A stretch of DNA of 7,745 nucleotides from JAYWIG01 sp043789035 (GCA_043789035.1 JAYWIG010000300.1:1-7745); one strand, 5' to 3'; counted from the stretch's first letter, positions 1 through 6,364 are shown. A program made the numbers and translations. Notes: generated by a model from the sequence alone, not told the origin.

Positions 1-84
1 GATCACGGTATCTACTGCGATCTGATAGCTTGAAAGTAAGGTTTATCCGCAGTTCATATTAGAAAAAACCGTATGCTCAGGTAC

Positions 85-102
85 CCGTTTAATAGAAAAC
101 GG
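85..102. repeat. Inverted repeat upstream of chaN (possible operator or small hairpin)
   Basis: CCGTTT (85-90) and AAACGG (97-102) form a perfect 6-bp inverted repeat with a 6-nt spacer. It lies 25 nt before the chaN start and overlaps the TATAAT-like TTTAAT at 88-93. It has no T-run on either side, so it is not an obvious terminator. It could be a repressor site or a leader hairpin, or could have arisen by chance. It does not resemble a Fur box. Confidence 0.3.
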
Positions 103-113
103 CGTAATTAAAA

Positions 114-119
114 AAGGAG
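114..119 (+). promoter_or_regulatory. Ribosome binding site of chaN
   Basis: AAGGAG lies 8 nt before the ATG at 128, a near-perfect Shine-Dalgarno sequence. It fixes the start of the lipoprotein gene and suggests efficient translation. Confidence 0.8.
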
Positions 120-127
120 TTGGCTCA

Positions 128-970
128 ATGTTGAAGTTTCACACCCATCGGAGCTTGGCGCGTGTACTTATGCTTACACTATTTTTGTTGCTCAGTTTTG
201 GCTGCGCCATAAGGTCGAACTCGCATCCAATGGATACGGGGCAACTGATTCTTAACGATGCCGTGCGAAGTAAGCCAATCGTTCTCCTAGGTGAGGTCCA
301 CGATAACGCCCAGCAACATGCCATGCGACTTTTAGCTTTCGAGAATCTACTGCTTGAAGGTAAGCGCCCGGCGTTATTAATGGAACAATTTGATAGAGAA
401 AATCAAGCTGCAATCGAAGTCGTACGAAAGCAAGCTCCCAATGATTTGTCCAGCATCATTGCAGCGGGTTCTCCAGATAATCGAGGCTGGAATTGGGCTT
501 ATTACAAACCTTTCCTAGCCTTGGCGCTAAAGTATGGATTGCCCATTATCGCTGCAAATGTATCAAATGCGGATTCAAAAAAAGCCATTCAAGAAGGCCT
601 TAATGCGCTGAACATTTCAGCAGTTCCCAATCCGCAATTAACAGACCAACAGGCGCAAGAAATATTCAATGGCCACTGCCAGATGATGCCGATGTCTGCA
701 GCAAAGACAATGGTCAACGCTCAAGTCGCAAAGGATATCGTTATGGCGCAACTTGCCATGCAACATCAAGCTCGCGGCGCAGTGCTTTTGGCAGGAAATG
801 GTCACGTCAGGAAAGACATTGGTATCCCGGTTTGGTTATCGCAAAGCGCCAGAGAACATAGCGTTAGCATCGGTTTACTGGAAAGTGCAACTACCGCCAA
901 CCTATTTGATGTAATGATCGTGACAATTGCACAAGCCCGCAACGATCCATGTCTAGAATTTAAGAAGTGA
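128..970 (+). CDS. chaN: ChaN family haem-binding lipoprotein
   Basis: This 280-residue protein belongs to the ChaN (DUF399) family, whose studied member from Campylobacter is an outer-membrane lipoprotein that binds haem, probably in iron uptake. The N-terminus has a basic stretch, a hydrophobic core (about residues 12-24) and Cys26, so it reads as a lipoprotein signal. The lipobox is atypical (L-S-F-G-C, with Phe at -2). Family motifs follow in order: LLGEVHDN (53-60) with a spaced His, ALLMEQFDRE (82-91), WNWAYYKPF (121-129), GLPIIAANVS (137-146), GHC (182-184), AQVAKDIVMA (198-207) and AGNGHVRKDIGIPVWL (222-237). Length is normal for the family. The gene stands alone on its strand and converges on folB with 31 nt between stop codons. 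No TonB receptor or haem transport gene is visible nearby. The family call is firm; haem binding here is inferred. Confidence 0.88.
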   Translation: MLKFHTHRSLARVLMLTLFLLLSFGCAIRSNSHPMDTGQLILNDAVRSKPIVLLGEVHDNAQQHAMRLLAFENLLLEGKRPALLMEQFDRENQAAIEVVRKQAPNDLSSIIAAGSPDNRGWNWAYYKPFLALALKYGLPIIAANVSNADSKKAIQEGLNALNISAVPNPQLTDQQAQEIFNGHCQMMPMSAAKTMVNAQVAKDIVMAQLAMQHQARGAVLLAGNGHVRKDIGIPVWLSQSAREHSVSIGLLESATTANLFDVMIVTIAQARNDPCLEFKK

Positions 971-1001
971 TCTCTAGGTACGGTAGATAAATTTGTTTTA
1001 A

Positions 1002-1391
1002 TTACTGCATTCGTAGCGCGTTCAATTCCTCTGCGTTTAGAACAAGCCTCACACCTAAAGAGCCGGTTCCTGCAAGAACTGGTTGTTTTCTTAGAACGAT
1101 ATCCAACGCCTCAATTTGAGCGTAAGCAGCACAAGCTTTAGCAATAAGCGTTATAAGAAATTCTTGGGTTTCATATTTCTTGAGGCGAGCTATTTGGTCG
1201 ATTTGCGTTACTAACGGGTCATAGTCGAATACCAGCGCCATCTCATCCGCGTCAATTTGTACCAGTTCCGGCGCAATAGTCAGTATCAGGTCTAGGATGT
1301 GCGCATTTGGTACAACGTCGTTTGGCCCGTACGTACCAATCTGAGTGGCAAGATGAAGGTCTCGTAATTCAACGGTTGCTGTGCGACCCAT
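1002..1391 (-). CDS. folB: Dihydroneopterin aldolase-like protein (FolB family)
   Basis: This 129-residue protein has the size and layout of the FolB/FolX tunnelling fold. FolB cleaves 7,8-dihydroneopterin to 6-hydroxymethyl-dihydropterin and glycolaldehyde in folate synthesis. Visible family features are VELRDLHLATQIGTYG (residues 7-22), FDY (55-57, matching the catalytic Tyr), Glu77 (matching the pterin-anchoring Glu), Lys102 (matching the catalytic Lys) and the C-terminal LGVRLVL strand. Ungapped alignment from the GYHG region of the S. aureus enzyme puts Asn24 where the catalytic Glu22 should be, so activity may differ (aldolase, epimerase or another pterin reaction). It follows the unknown gene by 14 nt, with AAAGAG as a weak ribosome site 7 nt before the ATG, so the two probably share a transcript. 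The symbol marks the family, not proven function. Confidence 0.75.
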   Translation of the reverse strand: MGRTATVELRDLHLATQIGTYGPNDVVPNAHILDLILTIAPELVQIDADEMALVFDYDPLVTQIDQIARLKKYETQEFLITLIAKACAAYAQIEALDIVLRKQPVLAGTGSLGVRLVLNAEELNALRMQ

Positions 1392-1405
1392 TCAATACTC
1401 TTTGT

Positions 1406-2068
1406 CTAAACAAGCCAGCGATCAATAACCCGATGTGTAACTTGCTCCTCGAGGCTAGCATGCTGCGCCATAGCTGTGGCTAGTTGCCACTCGGACTGCG
1501 TCACTGTTTTGGAGTGATCAGTCACGGATGCAATAGTCTTTGCATCTAGAATGCAGAAAGAATACTGACCTGATTCGGTAATGCTGCTTTTGTAAGCCAG
1601 CCCAAAGACTCCAACCGAAACCAGTTGTTCGGTGAAAATATCAAAGGCTAAGGCTTTAAACTGTGTATTGTCTTTGTCCGACGATAAGCCCTGCACTCTT
1701 CGCTCTACAGACAACTCTTGAATTATCGCGATCGCGTTAGAAACAGCCTCTTTTCTAGGGTCCTGCCCAAGAGCCCTGAGCACTGAATAAGCTAAGCCAA
1801 GATGGTTATGGGACCAATCGTCAACAAACAAAATGTTTTCTTCGGCAACCTGCAACTGAACTTCGTAGAGAAAGTTGCCGTAAATTTTCCGTCCGATCAT
1901 CTGCTTATGAGCAATAGCTTCTAGGGCATCTGATCGCTGACTTACCTGCAGATAGTTATAAACTCGGTGAATCGGCTTAACAGTACCGTGAAACCAAGTT
2001 GTCGATGTTGGCCACTGCGACCGGATGAGCTGCTTGCTTTTCAGGTGGTGGGGTAAATCGGCTCTCAT
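1406..2068 (-). CDS. Uncharacterised protein, first gene of a pair with folB-like gene
   Basis: I do not recognise this protein. With the start chosen here it is 220 residues, soluble in appearance, with no signal peptide, membrane segment or nucleotide-binding loop. Notable segments are FHGTVKPIHRVYNYLQ near the N-terminus, an aromatic/acidic patch ILFVDDWSHNHLGLAY in the middle, and a hydrophilic helical C-terminus ending VIDRWLV. The frame stays open up to an ATG at 2140, but the ATG at 2068 is preferred because it has AAAGGA 6 nt upstream, whereas the ATG at 2140 has no ribosome site. It lies 14 nt before the folB-like gene on the same strand, so a link to pterin chemistry is possible. 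That is inference from position only. Confidence 0.7.
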   Translation of the reverse strand: MRADLPHHLKSKQLIRSQWPTSTTWFHGTVKPIHRVYNYLQVSQRSDALEAIAHKQMIGRKIYGNFLYEVQLQVAEENILFVDDWSHNHLGLAYSVLRALGQDPRKEAVSNAIAIIQELSVERRVQGLSSDKDNTQFKALAFDIFTEQLVSVGVFGLAYKSSITESGQYSFCILDAKTIASVTDHSKTVTQSEWQLATAMAQHASLEEQVTHRVIDRWLV

Positions 2069-2074
2069 TACTAT

Positions 2075-2080
2075 TCCTTT
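2075..2080 (-). promoter_or_regulatory. Ribosome binding site deciding the start at 2068
   Basis: Read on the minus strand, AAAGGA is followed by a 6-nt spacer (ATAGTA) and then ATG. This is much better than anything before the in-frame ATG at 2140, which is preceded by an AC-rich stretch with no purine run. It supports a 220-residue rather than a 244-residue product. Confidence 0.65.
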
Positions 2081-2152
2081 AACCGTTTTTAGATTCGTTT
2101 CGACTGCCCATTTGGCGACATCAATACAACTGCTAAGCATTTGTTGAGTAGC

Positions 2153-2180
2153 ATATTATTTGAAAATCATGATTTATCAA
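2153..2180 (-). promoter_or_regulatory. Candidate sigma-70 promoter for the unknown gene and folB
   Basis: On the minus strand, TTGATA (-35, positions 2180-2175) and TAATAT (-10, 2158-2153) are separated by 16 nt in an AT-rich stretch. The predicted transcript would start near 2146 and carry a leader of about 80 nt before the ATG at 2068. A second, weaker pair (TTGAAT, 17 nt, TATAGG) lies further upstream, so the exact promoter is uncertain. Confidence 0.35.
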
Positions 2181-2294
2181 GCCTAAATCTAACAATTACC
2201 TATACAAGATCATTATTAGCTATTCAATACCTACACAAAATAAGAGAATTTTGCGAAATTTGAAGGTGAGTTACTGCTTGATGCAGACATCGCG

Positions 2295-2474
2295 AGCTGC
2301 AAAGCGAGGCTCTACTCAAGGGCTAGCAGTTCAAGGCGCTGAGTTCTTAATTCGAGTTGAGTGACCTTAGCACTGCTAGACATAATGATCGCTGCGCGTG
2401 CAAAGTCCCTTAGCGCGATTTTAGTTACGAGCGCTAGCGCTTTTAGCTTAATTGGCAACTATTTACAGCTGCAA
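2295..2474. repeat. GC-richer block rich in inverted repeats, flanked by an 8-bp direct repeat
   Basis: AGCTGCAA occurs at both edges (2295-2302 and 2467-2474). Inside, CTAGCAGT (2323-2330) is exactly complementary to ACTGCTAG (2372-2379). ATCGC (2388-2392) pairs with GCGAT (2415-2419). TAGCGC (2411-2416) pairs with GCGCTA (2431-2436), and AGCGCTAGCGCT (2430-2441) is a perfect 12-bp palindrome followed by a few T. The block could be a small mobile repeat, a structured RNA or the decayed end of an insertion. Short complementary words also arise by chance, so the function is open. Confidence 0.35.
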
Positions 2475-2496
2475 GATTGGACGTAGTAAACCAATC
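2475..2496. repeat. Inverted repeat next to the guaA 3' end
   Basis: GATTGG (2475-2480) and CCAATC (2491-2496) form a perfect 6-bp inverted repeat with a 10-nt spacer, starting 10 nt beyond the guaA stop codon. As a guaA terminator it is poor: read in the guaA direction, the T-run comes before the hairpin instead of after it. It may be a weak hairpin or an arm of an integrase site. Confidence 0.3.
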
Positions 2497-2506
2497 AAAA
2501 AATTTC

Positions 2507-2518
2507 CTACTCCCACTC
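2507..2518 (-). other. Conserved guaA 3' end, potential island attachment site
   Basis: The last codons of guaA read GAGTGGGAGTAG on the minus strand. This conserved end is a known integration target for tyrosine-recombinase islands in several bacteria. No integrase gene and no second copy of this sequence were found in the window, so it looks like an empty site, or the edge of an element that extends no further here. Confidence 0.35.
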
Positions 2519-4138
2519 AATCGTAGCCGGTGGCTTAGAACTTACGTCATAAGTCACCCGATTTATCCCTCGTACTTCGTTAATAATCCGTCCCGATACC
2601 TTCTTCAATAACGCATACGGCAGCTCAGCCCAATCCGCAGTCATGAAGTCGCTAGTCTGCACAGCACGCAGAGCAACCACATAATCGTAAGTGCGCCCGT
2701 CGCCCATAACGCCTACTGATTTCACGGGCAGAAAAACTACAAATGCTTGGCTTGTTAAGTCGTACCAGCTCTTGCCGTTTTCGTCTTTAAAGTTGCGTAG
2801 TTCTTCGATGAAGATGTGGTCAGCTCGGCGCAACAAATCGGCATATTCGCGTTTTACTTCGCCTAAAATTCTTACGCCAAGGCCGGGGCCTGGGAATGGG
2901 TGGCGGTAGACCATGTCGGGTGGTAAGCCTAGGGCAACACCTAACTCGCGAACTTCGTCTTTAAACAATTCGCGTAGTGGCTCTAACAATTTCAAGCCTA
3001 GCTTCTCTGGCAAACCGCCAACGTTGTGGTGGCTCTTAATCGTTACAGCTTTCTTGGTTTTTGCGCCGCCGCTTTCGATCACATCGGGGTAAATAGTGCC
3101 TTGTGCTAGCCACTTAACTGCATCGCTACCAGCAACCTTCAATTTAGCAGCTTCAGCTAAAAAAACTTCAACAAATTCTTTGCCGATAATCTTGCGCTTG
3201 GCTTCAGGCTCACTCACACCCGCCAATTTGCCGAGGAATTGTTCGCTGGCATCGACGGCGATTACCTTGGCTTTCAAGCGGCCAACAAACATTTCTTTCA
3301 CCATCTGGCCTTCGTTTAAACGAAGTAACCCATGGTCGACGAATACGCAGGTTAATTGATCGCCAATGGCGCGGTGTATCAATGCTGCAGCAACGGACGA
3401 ATCAACCCCGCCCGATAAGCCGAGCAACACATTTTCTGTACCGACTTGCTCTCGAATACGTGCAACGGCTTCTTCAATATAGTTGCCCATAATCCAATCG
3501 CCTGCACAGCCGCAAATATCGCGCACGAAGCGACGCAAAATGGCTGGCCCTTGCACGGTGTGGGTAACTTCTGGATGAAATTGAATACCGTAAAAACGAC
3601 GAGTTTCATCGGCCATGCCTGCAAATGGGCATGACGGCGTGCTCGCCATTAATTTGAAACCGGGAGGTAAAGAGGTAACTTTATCGCCGTGGCTCATCCA
3701 CACCTTTAGCATGCCGTGGCCGTCAACCGTCACAAAATCCTCAATGCCTTTAAACAATTCTGTATGGCCATGCGCTCGAACTTCGGCATAACCAAACTCT
3801 CGCTTACCTAACCCGGTGGCAGGGTCAACATCAGCGCCCTGCACTTTGCCGCCAAGTTGCTGCGCCATGGTTTGCATGCCGTAGCAAATGCCTAATACTG
3901 GAACGCCTAACTCAAATACCATGGGCGGTGCAATATCGGTGCCTTCATCATATGCGCTGGCGTGGCTGCCCGAAAGCACAATGCCTTTGCAGCCCTGCCG
4001 CTCAACAAAATCGCGGATGAAGCTTTCAGACACATCACACGGATGAATTTCGCAATAGACGTTGGTTTCGCGAATGCGTCTAGCAATGAGTTGAGTAACC
4101 TGCGACCCGAAGTCCAGAATTAAAATTTTATGATGCAA
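2507..4138 (-). CDS. guaA: GMP synthase (glutamine-hydrolysing)
   Basis: GuaA makes GMP from XMP, ATP and glutamine, the last step of guanine nucleotide synthesis in the cytoplasm. The N-terminal class I glutamine amidotransferase domain (about residues 1-205) shows GICYGMQ with nucleophile Cys85 and FHPE with His188 and Glu190. The ATP pyrophosphatase domain follows with the P-loop SGGVDSS (242-248). The C-terminal dimerisation domain contains HPFPGPGLGVRILGE and ends in PPATIEWE. At 543 residues it is slightly longer than the usual 525, partly from a short insert around residues 101-112 (GADVDPATGLGK) before the EFGYAEV motif. The start is TTG, placed where relatives begin MHxKILILDFG. The gene follows guaB by 24 nt and is surely co-transcribed with it. 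Confidence 0.97.
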   Translation of the reverse strand: MHHKILILDFGSQVTQLIARRIRETNVYCEIHPCDVSESFIRDFVERQGCKGIVLSGSHASAYDEGTDIAPPMVFELGVPVLGICYGMQTMAQQLGGKVQGADVDPATGLGKREFGYAEVRAHGHTELFKGIEDFVTVDGHGMLKVWMSHGDKVTSLPPGFKLMASTPSCPFAGMADETRRFYGIQFHPEVTHTVQGPAILRRFVRDICGCAGDWIMGNYIEEAVARIREQVGTENVLLGLSGGVDSSVAAALIHRAIGDQLTCVFVDHGLLRLNEGQMVKEMFVGRLKAKVIAVDASEQFLGKLAGVSEPEAKRKIIGKEFVEVFLAEAAKLKVAGSDAVKWLAQGTIYPDVIESGGAKTKKAVTIKSHHNVGGLPEKLGLKLLEPLRELFKDEVRELGVALGLPPDMVYRHPFPGPGLGVRILGEVKREYADLLRRADHIFIEELRNFKDENGKSWYDLTSQAFVVFLPVKSVGVMGDGRTYDYVVALRAVQTSDFMTADWAELPYALLKKVSGRIINEVRGINRVTYDVSSKPPATIEWE

Positions 4139-4143
4139 AGCAA

Positions 4144-4150
4144 TCTCTTT
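4144..4150 (-). promoter_or_regulatory. Ribosome binding site before the TTG start of guaA
   Basis: AAAGAGA on the minus strand sits with its GAG 6 nt from TTG at 4138-4136. No ATG or GTG is available in frame between the guaB stop and the conserved first residues, so TTG is the only sensible start. Confidence 0.6.
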
Positions 4151-4162
4151 TACTAGAGAAAA

Positions 4163-5623
4163 TTATTCAAGGTGGTAGTTCGGTGCTTCTTTGGTGATTT
4201 GCACATCATGCACATGCGATTCACGCATACCGGCTGATGAAATTTCCATAAACTCGGCCTTTGTGCGCAGCTCTTCAATACCTGAGCAACCGCAATAACC
4301 AAGGCTGGCTTTTACGCCGCCGCACATTTGGTAAATGATGCTCAAAACCGAACCCTTATACGGTACCCGGCCTTCGATGCCCTCCGGCACCAGCTTATCG
4401 ATATTCGATGTTGAATCCTGAAAATAGCGATCTGCCGCACCATCGGCCATAGCACCTAGTGAACCCATGCCGCGATAGCTTTTGTATGATCTACCTTGAT
4501 ACAAAACCACTTCTCCCGGCGCTTCATCGGTACCTGCAAACATCGAGCCCATCATCACTGAATAGGCACCGGCTGCGATGGCTTTAGAAATATCACCAGA
4601 GTAACGAATACCACCATCCGCAATTAATGGGATACCAGAACCTTCTAACGCTTTGGCCACATTACTAATGGCTGTAACTTGCGGCACACCAACACCAGAA
4701 ACAATCCGGGTAGTACAAATCGACCCCGGGCCAATACCAACCTTCACCGCATCGGCACCTGCATCGGCCAACGCTTTTGCCGCAGCGCCGGTCGCTATAT
4801 TGCCGCCAATCACATCGACTTGCGGGTATTGCTTCTTAATTCTTGCCACTTGATCGATTACACCCTGCGAATGGCCATGCGCAGTATCAACAATCAAAAC
4901 GTCCACGCCAGCGAGCACCAAACGCTCGATACGCTCTTCGGCGTCGCCGCCCACACCGACAGCAGCGCCAACCCGCAACTTGCCGGCAGCGTCTTTACAT
5001 GCATCGGGATGCTCAGTGGCTTTCATGATGTCTTTGACGGTAATCAAACCGCGCAGCTCGAACTCGTTGTTTACCACCAATACACGCTCCAAACGATGCC
5101 TGTGCATGAGGTTTTGTGCTTCATCTAGGGTTGCCCCCTCTCTGACCGTAATGAGCTTTTCTTTCGGCGTCATGATGGTAGATACCAACACGTCTAAGCG
5201 ACTCTCAAAGCGCAAATCCCGGTTGGTCACAATACCGACTAACTTTTTACCTTCTACAACCGGCAGGCCAGAAATACGGTGCTTACGCGTCAGCTCCAAC
5301 ACGTCGCGAACCTTCATGCCTGGACTAATCGTAATCGGATCTGACACCACTCCAGATTCATAGCGTTTTACCCGTAAAACCTCTTCAGCTTGTCTTGTCG
5401 GGGTGAAGTTTTTATGAACAATGCCAATGCCACCTTCTTGCGCCATTGCGATCGCCAAACGCGCTTCCGTGACGGTATCCATCGCGGCAGAGAGAATCGG
5501 AAGATTGAGTTTTATCCTGCGGGAGAGCTGCGTTCGCAACGAAGTGTCGCGCGGCAGTATGTTTGAGTAGGCAGGAACTAGAAGAACGTCGTCGAACGTA
5601 AGCGCTTTACCAGCGAGTCGCAT
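4163..5623 (-). CDS. guaB: IMP dehydrogenase
   Basis: GuaB oxidises IMP to XMP with NAD, the committed and rate-setting step to GMP. The 486-residue length is standard. The barrel begins with LTFDDVLLVPAYS (8-20) and contains LSAAMDTVTE (44-53). Two CBS domains, which bind adenine and guanine nucleotides in this family, are inserted at about residues 93-200. The catalytic loop GPGSICTTR (298-306) carries Cys303. ADGGIRYSGD (335-344), YRGMGSLGAM (383-392) and the flap residues Arg399-Tyr400 complete the active site. The ATG at 5623 is preceded by AAAGG with a 4-nt spacer. It is the first gene of guaB-guaA, so supply of both enzymes is coupled. Confidence 0.98.
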   Translation of the reverse strand: MRLAGKALTFDDVLLVPAYSNILPRDTSLRTQLSRRIKLNLPILSAAMDTVTEARLAIAMAQEGGIGIVHKNFTPTRQAEEVLRVKRYESGVVSDPITISPGMKVRDVLELTRKHRISGLPVVEGKKLVGIVTNRDLRFESRLDVLVSTIMTPKEKLITVREGATLDEAQNLMHRHRLERVLVVNNEFELRGLITVKDIMKATEHPDACKDAAGKLRVGAAVGVGGDAEERIERLVLAGVDVLIVDTAHGHSQGVIDQVARIKKQYPQVDVIGGNIATGAAAKALADAGADAVKVGIGPGSICTTRIVSGVGVPQVTAISNVAKALEGSGIPLIADGGIRYSGDISKAIAAGAYSVMMGSMFAGTDEAPGEVVLYQGRSYKSYRGMGSLGAMADGAADRYFQDSTSNIDKLVPEGIEGRVPYKGSVLSIIYQMCGGVKASLGYCGCSGIEELRTKAEFMEISSAGMRESHVHDVQITKEAPNYHLE

Positions 5624-5875
5624 AAGGCCTTTCGTGCCATAAAAGCGGTGGGTTTGCCTGCCGCAGAAATGCGCAAAACGACGATTATAGCGACTCGCTT
5701 AAATGCTCGGTTGAAGGCTGCTCCGACGCATCACACAACATGTCGTACAGGTTTAAGGGAGATACCCTGTGCTCAATACCGTTCAGCAGCAAAGATTGGC
5801 GTTTTAGCGGTAACAAACTCAATAACGGTGCAGGTCGATAAACAATAGCGACTAATGCCAAATATGGAGTGGTCC
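5624..5875. other. Divergent promoter region between guaB and the DUF4124 gene
   Basis: About 250 nt of non-coding DNA drive guaB leftward and the DUF4124 gene rightward. The guaB -10 is described separately. For the rightward gene a TTGGCG at 5796-5801 is a possible -35, but no good -10 follows at normal spacing. A small hairpin AGGG-AGATA-CCCT lies near 5756-5768. No riboswitch-like structure was recognised. Confidence 0.45.
5684..5689 (-). promoter_or_regulatory. -10 element of the guaBA promoter
   Basis: A perfect TATAAT on the minus strand lies about 60 nt before the guaB ATG. The -35 is weak: the best matches are AACCGA at 17 nt or TTCAAC at 20 nt. The bases after it (CGTCGT) make a fairly GC-rich discriminator, the pattern seen at stringently controlled promoters such as that of E. 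coli guaBA. Control by ppGpp is inferred, not shown. No clear PurR site is present. Confidence 0.5.
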
Positions 5876-6364
5876 GTGCAAAAAACCTTAAGATCATTGT
5901 TTAAGAGCCACCGAGCCGCCCTAGCGCTTTTTTCAGTCTTTGCGTTAACCTTAAGCGACGTAGCATTCGCACAATTTAAGTGGAAAGATAGTAACGGCCG
6001 GTGGGTGTATTCAGACCAACCACCTCCTTCTGGGGTAACGACTCAGCCAATTTCGCCGCCATCTGCAAAAACAATGGCCGCCCAACCTAGTCTTTCTGAC
6101 GGAAAACCAAACGCTGACGACAAAGCCCTCGCCGCAAAGCGCAAAGAGCTTGAAACCACACAAGAGGCGAAGGCAAAACAAGATTTAGGCAAAAAGAACC
6201 AAGTCGCATGCGAAGAAACCCGAGCTAATTTAAAGACGATGCGAGGCGAAGTGCGCGTCACAATGACAGATGCCAATGGTGAGAAGCGGTTTTTGACCGA
6301 ACAAGAGAAACAAACTCGCAGTGCTGCAGCCCAAAAAGACTTTACTACCCACTGCAACGGCTAG
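5876..6364 (+). CDS. Secreted DUF4124 domain protein
   Basis: This 162-residue protein carries a signal peptide ending at AFA before QFKWKD, so it is probably periplasmic. The mature protein begins with the DUF4124 signature (FKWKDSNGRWVYSDQPPP), followed by a Pro/Ala/Lys-rich charged linker likely to be disordered or coiled. A C-terminal segment has two Cys, one in VACEETR and one in THCNG at the end, which could form a disulphide. No function is established for the family. The GTG at 5876 is preferred because GGAG lies 6 nt upstream and it gives a normal signal peptide; in-frame ATGs at 5855 and 5864 lack a good ribosome site. It diverges from guaB and ends on rnfH with overlapping stop codons. 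Confidence 0.8.
   Translation: MQKTLRSLFKSHRAALALFSVFALTLSDVAFAQFKWKDSNGRWVYSDQPPPSGVTTQPISPPSAKTMAAQPSLSDGKPNADDKALAAKRKELETTQEAKAKQDLGKKNQVACEETRANLKTMRGEVRVTMTDANGEKRFLTEQEKQTRSAAAQKDFTTHCNG

Larger units (their letters stand above)
1..127. other. Upstream region of chaN; no gene identified
   Basis: No coding region can be supported here. A short open stretch from the first base ends in TGA at 31-33, which is too little to identify as the tail of an upstream gene. The part next to chaN is AT-rich. No convincing sigma-70 promoter pair was found: a TTGAAA at 30-35 has no good -10 at normal spacing, and a TTTAAT at 88-93 has no good -35. Confidence 0.5.
2069..2506. other. 438-nt non-coding gap between guaA and the unknown gene
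   Basis: No gene is supported in either direction. The left part (about 2141-2270) is strongly AT-rich and carries the candidate promoter. The right part (about 2290-2475) is GC-richer and holds several inverted repeats. No tRNA cloverleaf and no hairpin with a T-run that would serve as a clear guaA terminator were found. Confidence 0.6.

Noticed and set aside
139..324. 61-codon minus-strand frame opposite the start of chaN
   Set aside because: It is antisense to a clear family gene, with no ribosome site and no recognisable product.
2069..2140. 24-codon N-terminal extension of the unknown protein from the ATG at 2140
   Set aside because: There is no ribosome site before 2140, whereas the ATG at 2068 has AAAGGA at ideal spacing. 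It remains a possible alternative if the transcript starts close to 2146.
2290..2480. Integron attC site or tRNA gene in the guaA-side gap
   Set aside because: No GTTRRRY/RYYYAAC core pair, no cloverleaf with T-arm and anticodon arm, and no integrase are visible.
2475..2506. Intrinsic terminator for guaA formed by GATTGG/CCAATC
   Set aside because: In the direction of guaA transcription the T-run precedes the stem and no T-run follows it, so the order is wrong for a terminator.
2691..3634. Several plus- and minus-strand open frames within guaA
   Set aside because: guaA is intact across the whole stretch with all motifs in place; these frames show no family features or ribosome sites.
4679..5363. 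Open frames of 149 and 127 codons on the plus strand within guaB
   Set aside because: They lie fully antisense to a strongly conserved guaB, have no recognisable protein features, and reflect the codon pattern of the opposite strand.
5671..5685. PurR-like site near the guaB promoter (GCGCAAAACGACG)
   Set aside because: Only a partial resemblance to the E. coli PurR operator, not palindromic, and PurR is not generally expected in this lineage.
5648..5897. Small frames on both strands in the guaB upstream region
   Set aside because: They cover the guaBA promoter and have no conserved features; the region is best explained as divergent control DNA.
6043..6357. Minus-strand frame of 104 codons opposite the DUF4124 gene
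   Set aside because: The plus-strand frame has a signal peptide and the DUF4124 signature; the minus-strand frame has neither a recognisable product nor a ribosome site.
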